A stretch of DNA of 64,000 bases from Sulfurimicrobium sp963779055 (GCA_963779055.1 CAVZWN010000004.1:1-64000), one strand, 5' to 3'. Counted from the stretch's first letter, positions 13,118 through 22,880 are shown. Made by a program: numbers and translations. The notes: generated by a model not told the origin, from the letters alone.

Positions 13118-15636
13118 GCCTTGCCGCCCACGGATTGCGCTGCGACAGGTGTCAGATGCCAGATGTCCCAGTTGTATTCATGGATGGTACGGTCGCTGGA
13201 AAATTTCCCGCTGGTCGCGCTGTTGATGATGCTCATGCGTGTCCAGCGCTCCTGGTCCCGGTAGGCTTCGGCGGCGCGCTTCTGTGCTTCCACGTAGCTC
13301 CTGAAATCGGCCAGGATCATCCAGTAATCACCATGTTCGGTGAGCGAATGCACGATACCGTCAAAGATGCCCGGCTCATCGGCGTTGAAATGATTGTCCG
13401 ACAGCAGCTGCAGAACGCGCTGCAAATCCCTGTCGGATTCGATCAGCGCAAGCGGATTGTAATCGCGGCGGCGGGCTTCGACTTCGGAGGCGGTCAGGCC
13501 GAACAGGAAGAAGTTATCCACTCCGGCTTCTTCACGAATCTCGATATTGGCGCCATCCAGCGTGCCGATGGTCAGCGCACCGTTGATCATGAACTTCATG
13601 TTGCCAGTGCCAGAAGCTTCTTTGCCAGCGGTCGAAATCTGCTCCGACAGGTCCGTGCCGGGAGAAACGATCTCCATCGCTGTCACGCGGTAGTCCGGCA
13701 AATACGCTGCCTTGAGCAGCCCATCGCAAGCAGGGTCTTCATTGATCACCTTTGCCACGCTGCATGCCAGCTTGATGATGGATTTGGCCATCATATAGCC
13801 CGGCGCCGCCTTGCCGCCGATCAGCACGCAGCGTGCTGTCCAGTTAGCTGTATCGCCGCGCTTGATGCGGTCGTAAAGGTGGATCAGGTGCAGAATATTG
13901 AGCAACTGGCGCTTGTATTCGTGAATACGTTTGACCTGCACATCGAACATGGCGTCGACATCGAAACTCACCCCGCAGTCAGCCTGCACCAGTGCGGCCA
14001 GACGCACCTTGTTGGTCAGCTTTACTTCACGCCAGCGGGCGCGAAAAGCGGCGTCATCGGAAAATGGAATCAGCTTGCGCAACTGTTGCAGATCAGTCGC
14101 CCAGCCATCGCCGATGGTATCGGTAATCAGCTGGCTCAGTTCAGGATTGCTCGATGCGAGCCAGCGGCGCTGCGTGACGCCATTGGTCTTGTTGTTGAAT
14201 TTGGCAGGCCACAATTCATAAAAATCACGGAACAGGTCCTGCTGCAACAACTCGGAATGCAGCGCGGCCACGCCATTGACGGAGAAACTGGCCACCACCG
14301 CCAGATAAGCCATGCGGACCTGATCATCATGACCTTCCTCGATGATGGACATGCGCGCCAGACGCTGGCTGTCACCCGGCCAGCGCTGGGACACCTCGCT
14401 CAGGAAGCGCCGGTTGATTTCGAAAATGATGTCCAGCAGGCGCGGCAGCAGCGAGCGGAACAGGTTCACGGACCATTTTTCCAGGGCTTCCGGCAACAGG
14501 GTGTGATTGGTGTAGGCCATGGTGCGGGAAGTGATGCTCCATGCCTCCTCCCAGTTCATGCCGTGCTCATCCATCAGGAGGCGCATCAGTTCCGCCACGG
14601 CGCAGGTCGGATGTGTGTCGTTAAGCTGGAAGCAGCTTTTCTCGGCAAACTGGCTGAAATCCTCGCCATGATCCCGCACCCAGCGACGCAGCACATCCTG
14701 CAGACTGGCCGAAGCCAGGAAATATTGCTGACGCAGGCGCAGTTCCTTGCCGTTTTCGCTTGAGTCGTTGGGATAAAGAACCATGGTAATGTGTTCGGCA
14801 GCATTCTTGGCAGCCACGGCTTCGGGATAACTGCCAGCATTGAACTCATTCAGGTCGAACTCGTCCGTGGCGGCGGATTTCCACAGGCGCAAAGTGTTCA
14901 CGATGCCGTTCTGGTAGCCCGGCACCGGAACATCAAAAGGAACCGCCAGCACGTCATGAGTATCGAGCCAGCGCACCCGCATTTTGCCGTCCGTATCCTC
15001 GTAATAATCGCAATGCCCGCCAAAATGGATGCGCTGGGTGAACTCGGGGCGTTCCAGTTCCCAGGGATTGCCGTTGCGCAGCCAGTGGTCAGGCTCCTCT
15101 ATCTGGTAACCGCCCTCGATATGCTGGCGGAACATGCCATACTCATAGCGAAGTCCGTAGCCCGTCACGGGTAGTTGCAAAGTGGCACAGCTATCCAGGA
15201 AACAGGCGGCCAGACGCCCCAGGCCGCCATTGCCGAGGCCAGCATCATTTTCTTCGTCTGCCACCTCCTCCATCAGCAAGCCAAGCTGATGAAGCGCTCG
15301 CGTCGCCTCATCGGCGATGCCCAGGTTGAGAACGGCATTGGACAGGGCGCGCCCCATCAGGAATTCCAGGGATAAATAATAAGTACGCCTGCAACCGCTA
15401 GCGTCGTAGGCGGCATTGGTGGCTTTCCAGCGTTCCACCAAGCGGTCGCGCAGGGTCAGCGCCAGCGCGGTATAGAAACAGTGCGGCGGCGTGCCATGCT
15501 GATCCCGGCCAAGGGTATGGCTGAAATACTGGCGGAAATCCAGCGCCAGGCTTTTGGCATCCATGCCCAAAGGCGATAAATCAGTCAGAAGTACAGGAGG
15601 CGTGCTGGTCAGGTCAGTCTGGGCGGATAAAGTCAT
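13114..15636 (-). CDS. glgP: Glycogen/starch/alpha-glucan phosphorylase
   Basis: 840 residues, the normal length for GT35 phosphorylases. The enzyme releases glucose-1-phosphate from alpha-1,4-glucans. Conserved segments: YYLSLEFLMGRALSNAVLNLG, GNGGLGRLAACFLDS, FQLNDTHPTCAVAELMR, TNHTLLPEALEKW, HEYKRQLLN and the PLP-lysine motif EASGTGNMKFMINGA. The N-terminal start MTLSAQTDLTS has a plausible AGGAG upstream. With glucokinase at 18.4 kb it points to a functioning glycogen store. Confidence 0.96.
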   Translation of the reverse strand: MTLSAQTDLTSTPPVLLTDLSPLGMDAKSLALDFRQYFSHTLGRDQHGTPPHCFYTALALTLRDRLVERWKATNAAYDASGCRRTYYLSLEFLMGRALSNAVLNLGIADEATRALHQLGLLMEEVADEENDAGLGNGGLGRLAACFLDSCATLQLPVTGYGLRYEYGMFRQHIEGGYQIEEPDHWLRNGNPWELERPEFTQRIHFGGHCDYYEDTDGKMRVRWLDTHDVLAVPFDVPVPGYQNGIVNTLRLWKSAATDEFDLNEFNAGSYPEAVAAKNAAEHITMVLYPNDSSENGKELRLRQQYFLASASLQDVLRRWVRDHGEDFSQFAEKSCFQLNDTHPTCAVAELMRLLMDEHGMNWEEAWSITSRTMAYTNHTLLPEALEKWSVNLFRSLLPRLLDIIFEINRRFLSEVSQRWPGDSQRLARMSIIEEGHDDQVRMAYLAVVASFSVNGVAALHSELLQQDLFRDFYELWPAKFNNKTNGVTQRRWLASSNPELSQLITDTIGDGWATDLQQLRKLIPFSDDAAFRARWREVKLTNKVRLAALVQADCGVSFDVDAMFDVQVKRIHEYKRQLLNILHLIHLYDRIKRGDTANWTARCVLIGGKAAPGYMMAKSIIKLACSVAKVINEDPACDGLLKAAYLPDYRVTAMEIVSPGTDLSEQISTAGKEASGTGNMKFMINGALTIGTLDGANIEIREEAGVDNFFLFGLTASEVEARRRDYNPLALIESDRDLQRVLQLLSDNHFNADEPGIFDGIVHSLTEHGDYWMILADFRSYVEAQKRAAEAYRDQERWTRMSIINSATSGKFSSDRTIHEYNWDIWHLTPVAAQSVGGKA

Positions 15637-15809
15637 GAGGAGTCTCTTAAATCAATACTTGCGATGAACACGGAGCCACCAGGCCAATCTGGCCAAATAT
15701 AGCTACAGGCAGACACGTCCGTCATCTCGAATCTGCAATTTTAACTTAGATTGGCAATAGATAGGGAACACGAAAGTTTCTGCCTGTATTGATCCAGCGG
15801 CATATGCAG

Positions 15810-15881
15810 TTGCTTTTTGGACTAAGTCTAAATATAATACCTGAATAGGATTTCACTTATTCACGGGCTGCCGCCTATAAT
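15810..15881 (+). promoter_or_regulatory. Candidate promoters of the peroxiredoxin gene
   Basis: TTGCTT (15810-15815) and TATAAT (15833-15838) are 17 bp apart. A second perfect TATAAT lies at 15876-15881 with a weaker TTCACT-like -35 upstream. Both face the peroxiredoxin gene in the 292 bp gap after divergent glgP. No clear OxyR site could be confirmed by eye. Confidence 0.5.
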
Positions 15882-15928
15882 CGTGAGCAGCTTTTTCTCT
15901 TCAAATCAATGACAAGGAAGGAAATACC

Positions 15929-16531
15929 ATGGCAGTTCTCGTTGGCAAGGCCGCACCCGATTTCACCGCCGCAGCGGTAATGGGCAATAACAGCATCGAA
16001 GAAGGCTTCAATCTCAAGACTCACATCAAGGACAAGTACGCGGTCATTTTCTTCTACCCGCTCGACTTCACTTTCGTGTGCCCTTCCGAACTGATCGCTT
16101 TTGACCATCGCCTGAAGGAATTCAAGGATCGCAACGTGGAAGTGATCGGCGTTTCCATCGATTCCCACTTCAGCCACCTGGCGTGGAAAAACACCGCCAT
16201 CAACAATGGCGGCATCGGCCAGGTCCAGTATCCGCTGGTCGCCGACATCAAGCACGAAATCTGCAAAGCCTATGATGTCGAAGCCGATGCTGGCGTCGCT
16301 TTCCGCGGCTCCTTCCTGATCGACAAGAGCGGTGTAGTGCGCCACCAGATCGTAAACGACCTGCCGCTGGGCCGCGACATCGACGAAATGATCCGCATGG
16401 TTGACGCCCTGCAGTTCACCGAGCAGCATGGCGAAGTCTGCCCGGCTGGCTGGAACAAGGGCAAGGCCGGTATGAAGGCCGACACCAAAGGTGTAGCGGA
16501 TTACCTGGCGAAACACTCCGGCGAACTGTAA
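15929..16531 (+). CDS. Typical 2-Cys peroxiredoxin (AhpC/Prx1 type)
   Basis: 200 residues; GGAAGG lies seven to eight bases before the ATG. The peroxidatic cysteine is C51 in FTFVCPSELIAF. The resolving cysteine is in HGEVCPAGW near the C-terminus. SHFSHLAWKN, GGIGQVQYPLVAD and FRGSFLIDKSGVVRHQ are Prx1-type segments. It reduces H2O2 and organic peroxides. The long C-terminal tail is compatible with a Prx1/Tsa-like form rather than classical AhpC. A hairpin terminator follows at once. Confidence 0.95.
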   Translation: MAVLVGKAAPDFTAAAVMGNNSIEEGFNLKTHIKDKYAVIFFYPLDFTFVCPSELIAFDHRLKEFKDRNVEVIGVSIDSHFSHLAWKNTAINNGGIGQVQYPLVADIKHEICKAYDVEADAGVAFRGSFLIDKSGVVRHQIVNDLPLGRDIDEMIRMVDALQFTEQHGEVCPAGWNKGKAGMKADTKGVADYLAKHSGEL

Positions 16532-16555
16532 AACTCTGTTTAGCCGCCAGTAGAA

Positions 16556-16587
16556 GCCGCCAGGGTGAATTCCCCGGCGGCTTTTTT
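16556..16587 (+). terminator. Rho-independent terminator after peroxiredoxin gene
   Basis: GCCGCC...GGCGGC stem, extended by a GGG/CCC pair around TGAATT, followed by TTTTTT. It starts 25 bases after the stop codon. Confidence 0.88.
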
Positions 16588-16630
16588 GCTTTCAGAAAGG
16601 CTGTTTTCATCACCCGCAAGGAGAAAAAAA

Positions 16631-17056
16631 ATGAAAATCACCAAGAAAAAACTGATTGAAGAACTGAACAAGGATCTGGAGTGGGAATACGCCGCCGCCG
16701 TCCAGTATGTGCAACACGCGGCAGCCATCAGCGGACCGCAGTACGATTCGATCCAGAAAGAGCTGATCATCCATTCCCAGGAAGAAATGCAACATGCGGT
16801 GATGCTGGCGGAACAGATCGATTTTCTCGGCGGCACACCCACCATCGACGTGGAGAAGCGCGAAATTGCTTCCAGCGCCAGGGAAATGCTGAAACAGGAT
16901 CTGTGGGGCGAGGATCACGCCATCAAACGCTACAAGGAGCGTATCGCCCAGGCTGAAGCGCTGCAGGAATACGGCCTGCGCCGCATTCTTGAAGACATCC
17001 TGATTCAGGAAGAAGAGCACAAACGCGATATTTCAAACGCACTCGACAGCAAATAA
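16631..17056 (+). CDS. Ferritin-like domain protein (bacterioferritin-related)
   Basis: 141 residues from ATG 16631, with AAGGAG upstream; longer in-frame starts would overlap the terminator. It is a four-helix ferritin-like protein with metal-ligand pattern EWEYAAAVQY, SQEEMQHAVMLAEQI, GEDHAIKRYKERI and EEEHKRDISNA, that is E...ExxH...E...ExxH. Family members store iron or bind a diiron site in oxidative stress. Placement right after a peroxiredoxin supports that role. No haem-ligating Met could be assigned, so it may be a non-haem type. Confidence 0.87.
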   Translation: MKITKKKLIEELNKDLEWEYAAAVQYVQHAAAISGPQYDSIQKELIIHSQEEMQHAVMLAEQIDFLGGTPTIDVEKREIASSAREMLKQDLWGEDHAIKRYKERIAQAEALQEYGLRRILEDILIQEEEHKRDISNALDSK

Positions 17057-17179
17057 ATCTCTGGCCGGACACATTCCTTCGGGTGCCCGGCCCTTCCGCC
17101 GGGCCTCTTGACATCCACCTTCATTAGCGCCAGGTTCCACGCCTTATCACTGTCTTGACCAGCATCAAGGATAACCCAC

Positions 17180-17782
17180 ATGATTTCTGACAAATCCCGC
17201 TTCGACCTTGCAATAGCCCGATTTGATGCCGCCAACGCGGAAGACCCCAACAAGGAAGTGGTTGACGGCAAGGAGCATCCCAAGGAACTGCTTTACGCCC
17301 AGCGCATGAGCGATATGCTCAACCGCTTCGCGCCGGATGCACCCGAGCATATCCAGCTCGCGGTGCGTGCCCAGCATATCTGCCGCTGGAAAGTACCGCG
17401 TGAAGACTATCCGATGGACAAGCCTGGCTACCACAAGTGGCGCACTTATCTGTACACGTTTCACGGCGATACTGCCGGCGCCATCATGCAGGAAGTGGGT
17501 TATGACGAGGAAACGATCAGCAAGCTTAAAGCCCTGCTGCGCAAAGAGAAACTCAAGCTCAACCCGGAAACCCAGCTACTTGAAGATGTAGTGGATCTGA
17601 CATTCCTGGAGCATTATCTGGAAGCTTTTGTAGAGAAATACAGCAGCCGCTATGAAGAAGAAAAGCTGCTCGACATCCTGCGCAAGACATGGAAAAAAAT
17701 GTCCGGCAAGGGCCACGAAGCCGCACTGAAACTCAACTACACGCCGGAAATGCTGGCAGTGGTCCAGAAAGCACTAGGCTGA
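17180..17782 (+). CDS. DUF4202 family protein
   Basis: 200 residues, no signal peptide. Recognisable features of DUF4202 are FDAANAEDPNKE, KELLYAQRMSDML, AVRAQHICRWKVPREDYPMDKPGYHKWR and DLTFLEHYLEAFVEKY. The conserved His/Arg/Trp set suggests an HD-like metal or nucleotide site, but function is unknown. A GC hairpin (GCCCGGC/GCCGGGC, 17085-17104) without a T tract lies upstream. A MITE-like repeat begins 27 bases downstream. Confidence 0.85.
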   Translation: MISDKSRFDLAIARFDAANAEDPNKEVVDGKEHPKELLYAQRMSDMLNRFAPDAPEHIQLAVRAQHICRWKVPREDYPMDKPGYHKWRTYLYTFHGDTAGAIMQEVGYDEETISKLKALLRKEKLKLNPETQLLEDVVDLTFLEHYLEAFVEKYSSRYEEEKLLDILRKTWKKMSGKGHEAALKLNYTPEMLAVVQKALG

Positions 17783-17808
17783 TTTTAAAGCATAAAACGT
17801 AGCCCATT

Positions 17809-17937
17809 AACCGCAAAGACGCTAAGGCGCAAAGCTATCAAGCCCCATGAAAACCATCAGGCATTCACCCCGCAGGTGAGCCGGTTGATCTTGATAACGC
17901 CTTGCCTTCCCTCTGCGCCTTCGCGTCTTTGCGCTTA
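17809..17937. repeat. MITE-like repeat, copy 1
   Basis: AACCGCAAAGACGCTAAGG at the left is mirrored by CCTTCGCGTCTTTGCG at the right, about 129 bp overall. The interior (ATCAAG...CATGAAAACC...GGTGAGC...TTGATCTTGA) is also shared with the copy at 61283. No ORF. Confidence 0.85.
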
Positions 17938-17950
17938 ATTGCTTGCAGGC

Positions 17951-18385
17951 TTAATGCAGCTGGGCCTTTTCCTCGGCCAGTTGTTGCGACAAAGTCGCCA
18001 CGGATTCCGGATCGAGATCGATGCCCACATCCCAGCCCGGATTGATGGTCACACCGGCGCCGGCATCAATTCGCTCCAGCACCCAGCGAAAATCGGCCAG
18101 CAGACCGCCACCGAATTTCGGAAACTCATCCTTCACCACCTTGGCCCGTTCCGGGCTGCTGAACAGTACCAGCACATGGACCCCACCCTCATCCTGAATC
18201 ACCAGCGGACGGGCATTAAGTGAGCGCTGAAACCCCTCAATGCCGGAATCCTCATCTTCCACCGGCATGAATACCTGATCATCGAGCAGGCTGCTGATCA
18301 GTTCCTCGACATCCACTTCACCATTTGCTGCCGCCAGCAACTTCTGCTCGAGCTCGTTCCTGGGCTCAAATACTTCATCACTCAT
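17951..18385 (-). CDS. SseB family protein
   Basis: 144 residues, soluble and acidic. ELEQKLLAAANGEVDVEELISSLLDDQVFMPV followed by PLVIQDEGGVHVLVLFSSPERAKVV is the SseB N-terminal domain, a poorly understood family named after enhanced serine sensitivity in E. coli. GAGVTINPGWDVGIDLDPESV closes the domain. It is upstream of the repeat at 17.8 kb and downstream of glucokinase on the same strand, probably not co-transcribed. Role unknown. Confidence 0.85.
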   Translation of the reverse strand: MSDEVFEPRNELEQKLLAAANGEVDVEELISSLLDDQVFMPVEDEDSGIEGFQRSLNARPLVIQDEGGVHVLVLFSSPERAKVVKDEFPKFGGGLLADFRWVLERIDAGAGVTINPGWDVGIDLDPESVATLSQQLAEEKAQLH

Positions 18386-18441
18386 AATATTTCTCCGTAA
18401 ATCATCCTGATTCCTATTTTACCCTGCCGTATTCTATTCAC

Positions 18442-19443
18442 CTATGAGCAGCTTGCTATCAGCGCTGCACCCAGCAGGCCCACTTTCGGATTCATGACCA
18501 CCCGCACCGGGATACTCTGCATCAGCGAGGCAAAACGCCCCTTGTCATTGAAGGCGCGCATGAACTCGCCGCGTTTGAGCCTGGCAATGATTTTTGGTGC
18601 GATGCCGCCCGCCACGTAAACACCGCCTTTGGGCAGTGTCGTCAGCGCGAGATTTCCGGCTTGCGCGCCGTAGATGGCGATAAACATGTCGAGCGCCCTG
18701 ACCGCAGCAGGGTCGCGTTCGCCGAGCCCGAATTCGGAAATTGCCGCTGCCGGATCATTTTCCTGCATGGCCTGGCGCAATGGTTCTGTGGCTTTTTCCA
18801 GCCCCGTTCCGGTCAGGTATTCGAAAATCTTCACCAGACCTGCGCCAGAGAGAATGCGCTCATAGGAAACATGGCCAAAAATCGGCCTCAGATAGCGTAG
18901 CAAGCCATCCTGATCCTCATCAACAGGTGCAAAATCCACGTGCCCGCCCTCGGAAGGCAGGGTTTGATAATGCCCCCCCTGCCACACCAGGATGCCCTCG
19001 CCCAGACCGGTCCCGGCCCCCAGCACGGCGCGCGTGCCATACTTCTCGGGCTCGCCCGCCTGCAACGAGAACACATCGTCCTCATGCAGCGCCTCGATGC
19101 CAAAGCCCACAGCAGCGAAATCATTGATCAGGCGGACATCGGCGATACCGAATCCGGCACCCACTGATTCTGCATTGATCGTCCAGCCCAGGTTGGTGAT
19201 TTTTGCGCTTTGGCCGTGAATCGGGCCTGCCACGCCGAAGCAGGCCGCATCGACCTGCCCGGCAGCGGCTGGCTGGGATGCGGCAGCGTGCATGAACTCA
19301 CCCAGCAGCGAGTTGAAATCATGATGGGCCACGCTGTCGAAACGGCGCTCATAGACAGCGTAAAAACCGCCATCCTCCACCGAAACCAGTTGCAGCAGGG
19401 TTTTGGTGCCGCCGATATCGCCAGCCAGGACTAACTTTGCCAT
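18442..19443 (-). CDS. glk: Glucokinase
   Basis: 333 residues of the bacterial Glk type. The ATP phosphate motif LAGDIGGTKTLLQL is at the N-terminus. The sugar-binding segment INDFAAVGFGI, GAGTGLGEGILVW, LPSEGGHVDFAP and the C-terminal GGVYVAGGIAPK are all present. It phosphorylates glucose to glucose-6-phosphate. It ends the minus-strand run GGDEF-EAL, corA, glk, four bases after corA. Confidence 0.95.
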   Translation of the reverse strand: MAKLVLAGDIGGTKTLLQLVSVEDGGFYAVYERRFDSVAHHDFNSLLGEFMHAAASQPAAAGQVDAACFGVAGPIHGQSAKITNLGWTINAESVGAGFGIADVRLINDFAAVGFGIEALHEDDVFSLQAGEPEKYGTRAVLGAGTGLGEGILVWQGGHYQTLPSEGGHVDFAPVDEDQDGLLRYLRPIFGHVSYERILSGAGLVKIFEYLTGTGLEKATEPLRQAMQENDPAAAISEFGLGERDPAAVRALDMFIAIYGAQAGNLALTTLPKGGVYVAGGIAPKIIARLKRGEFMRAFNDKGRFASLMQSIPVRVVMNPKVGLLGAALIASCS

Positions 19444-19447
19444 TGCT

Positions 19448-20518
19448 TCACCACCACTTTTTCTTCTTGAAATAAATCACCATGCCCAGCGCCACAAGCA
19501 TCATCGCAACCCAGGATGCAAAATAACCATAGCGCCACTCCAGCTCCGGCATGTTCTTGAAATTCATGCCGTACACCCCGGCAATCCAGGTCAGCGGAAT
19601 GAAGATCGTCGCAATCACGGTGAGCACTTTCATCACAGCATTGGTGCGGTTGCTGATACTGGAGAGGTAGATATCGAGCATGCCGGAGAGCATGTCGCGG
19701 AAAGTCTCGACGGTATCGATCACCTGGATGGTGTGATCGTACACATCGCGCAGGTAGTAGCCGGTTCCCTCGCGGATCAGGGCTGAATCGCGGCGCTGCA
19801 TGCCGCTCACCACTTCGCGCAGCGGCCATACCGACTTGCGCAGGTAGATCATCTCGCGCTTGAGATTATGAATCTGGTGCAGCGTCTCCGGCCCTGGGGC
19901 ACTAATCAGGGTTTCTTCCAGCAGTTCGATGCGTTCGCCGGTTTTTTCCAGGATGATGAAATAATTATCCACCACTGCATCAATCAGCGAATAGGCCAGA
20001 TAATCCGCACCCAGCTTGCGGATCTGCCCCTTGCCATTACGGATGCGGTTGCGCACCGGGTCGAAGACATCGCCCTTGGCTCCTTCCTGGATGGAGAGCA
20101 CGAAATTCCCGCCCAGGATCAGACTCACCTGCTCGGAATTGATTTCACCACTCTCCTTTTCGTGGCTCAGCATGCGCAGCACGATATACAGATAATCGCC
20201 GTAATCCTCGATCTTGGGACGCTGGTCGGTATTGAGAATATCCTCCATCACCAGGGGATGCAGGCCAAAACACAGACCGATCTTTTCCAGGGTCTGAATG
20301 TCATTGATCCCTTCGATATCCACCCAGGTCACGCCTGGCTTGTCGCGCAAGCTGATGCACTGGTCAGGGCCGGCCAGCGTGGATTCGCTGCAGCTTTGCT
20401 CGTCATAATCCAGTGCCAGAGTTTTCATGACGCCGGTTTTATGTTCCCCGATATGAACCAGGGTACCGGGAGGCAAGCCTGCTTTTTTCGAGCGTTTCTT
20501 CAGTGCGTGCCTAACCAT
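19448..20518 (-). CDS. corA: CorA family Mg2+/Co2+ transporter
   Basis: 356 residues. A large cytoplasmic N-terminal domain (WVDIEGI, HPLVMEDI, RPKIEDYGDYLYIVLRM) is followed by a long helix and two C-terminal membrane helices. The pore signature YGMNF sits at the end of the first, in VYGMNFKNMPELEWRYGYF. Five subunits form a Mg2+-gated channel. The start overlaps the end of the GGDEF-EAL gene by eight bases. No Mg2+ riboswitch-like leader is possible because of that overlap. Confidence 0.95.
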   Translation of the reverse strand: MVRHALKKRSKKAGLPPGTLVHIGEHKTGVMKTLALDYDEQSCSESTLAGPDQCISLRDKPGVTWVDIEGINDIQTLEKIGLCFGLHPLVMEDILNTDQRPKIEDYGDYLYIVLRMLSHEKESGEINSEQVSLILGGNFVLSIQEGAKGDVFDPVRNRIRNGKGQIRKLGADYLAYSLIDAVVDNYFIILEKTGERIELLEETLISAPGPETLHQIHNLKREMIYLRKSVWPLREVVSGMQRRDSALIREGTGYYLRDVYDHTIQVIDTVETFRDMLSGMLDIYLSSISNRTNAVMKVLTVIATIFIPLTWIAGVYGMNFKNMPELEWRYGYFASWVAMMLVALGMVIYFKKKKWW

Positions 20519-22880
20519 GGCAGTTACCCTCCATCAGCGCCGGCACATGGATACCATAGCCCTGGGCATAATCCACGCCCAGCACCGCCAGTCTCTCGAT
20601 CAGCGCCTTGTCCTCGACGAATTCCGCCACGGTTTCGATGCCCATCACGCTGGCAATACGGGCGATCGCCTCGACCATGGCCTGATTGACCGGGTTCTGG
20701 TCCATGTTGCGCACAAAGGCGCCATCGATTTTCAGATAGTGAACGGGAAGATCCTTGAGATAGGCAAAGGACGACATGCCGCTGCCAAAATCATCGAGCG
20801 CAAAGCGGCAGCCCAGACTGGAAAGCTCGCGCATGAATTGCGAAGCCTTGTTGAGATTGGCGATAGCCGACGTTTCGGTGATTTCCAGGCACAGCGCCTG
20901 GGGAGGCATGCCATGCCGCTCGATCTGGTCCTTGAGGAATGCCGGAAACAGATCGTCGTTGAGGCTGGTAGCGGAAAGATTCACTGCACACAGAATCGGA
21001 AAAGGCTTGCCCTGATTCTCGCATTCCTGCCACAGATGGCGCCATTCCGTGCTGCACGCATTAAACAGGGTGCGGATCACCCAGCGATCCACGGTCGGCA
21101 TCAGATTATAGCGTTCGGCCGCAGGAATGAAGACACTGGGCGGCACAAGCTTGCCGTCTTCATCGATCATGCGCAGCAGCACTTCGAAGTGCTGCATGCT
21201 TTGCTGGTCCGGCCTGACTGCGACGATTTTCTGATAATAGAGCTGGAAACGGTCATCTTCAAAGGCCTTGGTGATGCGGGAAATCCATTGCATCTCACCG
21301 TGACGCCGGAGCAGTTCGGTATCGTTTTCCTGATAAACATGAACACGATTGCGCCCCCCCTCCTTGGCGGCATAGCAGGCAGCATCGGCATTACTCATCA
21401 CGGCAGCAAGATTGCCGCTGGCGGCGTTCACTTCCACCAGTCCGATACTGACACCGATGTCAAAAACCTTGTCCTGCCAGATAAAGCGGAATTCCTGCAC
21501 GCCCTCGCGCACCCCGTTCGCAAGGCGCAGCGCCGGCTCGAGCGGGCAGCCGTAAAGCAGCATGCCGAATTCATCACCGCCCAGGCGCGCCACTACGTCG
21601 GAATCACGGCCACGCGTAAGGAACACCGTTACCAGCTGACGCAGCAATTCGTCCCCCGCCATGTGACCACAAGTATCGTTGACCACCTTGAACTGGTCCA
21701 GATCCATGAACAGAACGGCATGTTCTTTTCCATCCAGCGCGGCACTCTCGATCAGCTCCCGCAGCAGACGCTCGAATTCGCGCCGGTTAGCCAGCCCGGT
21801 CAGGGCGTCGTGACTCGCCTGCCAGGACAGCTGATTGGCCATCTGGCGCGCATCGGACACATCGTGGAAAACCACCACGGCACCGATCACTTCGCCGCTC
21901 CGGTTGCTGATCGGCGACAGGCGATCCTCGATCACAAACTCCTGCTCGTCACCGCGCCGCACCAGCAGGGAATGTCGCTTCAGCCCCACTGCCTGCCCAT
22001 CCGGCAAGGCATGGCTGGCAAGATGCGCCAACTGCTCACGCGTTGTCTCGTCCATCACATTGAACACCTGGCGCAATGGCTTGCCCCGGGCTTCCGCCAG
22101 AGGCCAGCCGGTAAGAATTTCCGCCACGGTATTCAGATAATCGATCAGGCCCCGATCGTTGGTGGTAATCACCGCGTCGCCGATGGAGTGCAGCGTGACC
22201 TGCGCCAGTTCCTTTTCCTGGAACAGGGCATCCTCAATCTCCCGCGTGCGGCCAATGACAAACACCGCGATCCCCATCGACAACACCACCGCAGCCGCCC
22301 CGCTCAGCAGCATGAACAGCGTGGCAAAACGAAACTGGTCATCGGCGTTCGACATGGCCTGGCGGGCCGAATCGCGCTGCATATCCAGCAAACGGGTATA
22401 CAGCACGAAAATTCTGTTCTGCTCCGGAATGACTTCTTTCAGCAAAATACGATGTGCAGTGGCCGTCTCGCCTTTCCCGATGAAAGCCACCGCTTCTTCC
22501 TGGGATTTCGAGGCCTGGGCGATCAGGCGCATTGTCTGATGCAGCGCCTCACGCTCGGATTCCCGCAGCCGGGTCATTTCCAGCTGGGTGCGCGCCCGGA
22601 GAAAATCGCCCGCCAGCGCCTTGTAGCGCAGATAGGCCTCGTCTTTTTCAAACGGATCTTCCAGCACAGTCATTGCGTACAGGTTGATCACCCGCTCCCG
22701 CGCCACAGTACGCATGCTGGACACCAGTTCGGTCTGGACATTGTGCTTATGCACGATGGATTCCAGCTCTCCCTTGATTACATACATGCGGGAGATGCCG
22801 ATAAAGGTCAACGCCAGCATCAGCGCCACTGCAACGCCAAAACCAACGCCGATGATGAGTTTTGAATTCTGTTTAAACAC
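20511..22880 (-). CDS. Membrane-bound PAS-GGDEF-EAL protein
   Basis: 789 residues. N-terminal helix (about 8-29), a periplasmic helical sensor of about 150 residues, a second helix (about 195-218), PAS (about 230-345), GGDEF (about 355-510; RLGGDEFGML intact) and EAL (about 530-785). The EAL signature is EVLLRM instead of EALLR, but the downstream DDFGSGMSSFAYLKDLPVHYLKID is intact. It could make and/or degrade cyclic di-GMP. The intact GGDEF suggests a working cyclase. It shares the cell with the HD-GYP protein at 35457. First gene of the corA-glk run. Confidence 0.93.
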   Translation of the reverse strand: MFKQNSKLIIGVGFGVAVALMLALTFIGISRMYVIKGELESIVHKHNVQTELVSSMRTVARERVINLYAMTVLEDPFEKDEAYLRYKALAGDFLRARTQLEMTRLRESEREALHQTMRLIAQASKSQEEAVAFIGKGETATAHRILLKEVIPEQNRIFVLYTRLLDMQRDSARQAMSNADDQFRFATLFMLLSGAAAVVLSMGIAVFVIGRTREIEDALFQEKELAQVTLHSIGDAVITTNDRGLIDYLNTVAEILTGWPLAEARGKPLRQVFNVMDETTREQLAHLASHALPDGQAVGLKRHSLLVRRGDEQEFVIEDRLSPISNRSGEVIGAVVVFHDVSDARQMANQLSWQASHDALTGLANRREFERLLRELIESAALDGKEHAVLFMDLDQFKVVNDTCGHMAGDELLRQLVTVFLTRGRDSDVVARLGGDEFGMLLYGCPLEPALRLANGVREGVQEFRFIWQDKVFDIGVSIGLVEVNAASGNLAAVMSNADAACYAAKEGGRNRVHVYQENDTELLRRHGEMQWISRITKAFEDDRFQLYYQKIVAVRPDQQSMQHFEVLLRMIDEDGKLVPPSVFIPAAERYNLMPTVDRWVIRTLFNACSTEWRHLWQECENQGKPFPILCAVNLSATSLNDDLFPAFLKDQIERHGMPPQALCLEITETSAIANLNKASQFMRELSSLGCRFALDDFGSGMSSFAYLKDLPVHYLKIDGAFVRNMDQNPVNQAMVEAIARIASVMGIETVAEFVEDKALIERLAVLGVDYAQGYGIHVPALMEGNCHG

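Noticed and set aside
12985..14763. 592-codon plus-strand frame antisense to glgP and dsbB
   Set aside because: The minus strand carries full GlgP and DsbB motifs; this frame has none.
16565..16630. Longer start for the ferritin-like gene
   Set aside because: It would begin in the peroxiredoxin terminator; ATG 16631 has a proper ribosome-binding site.
20517..22865. 782-codon frame antisense to the GGDEF-EAL gene
   Set aside because: The minus-strand protein has all expected domains; the antisense reading is composition-driven.
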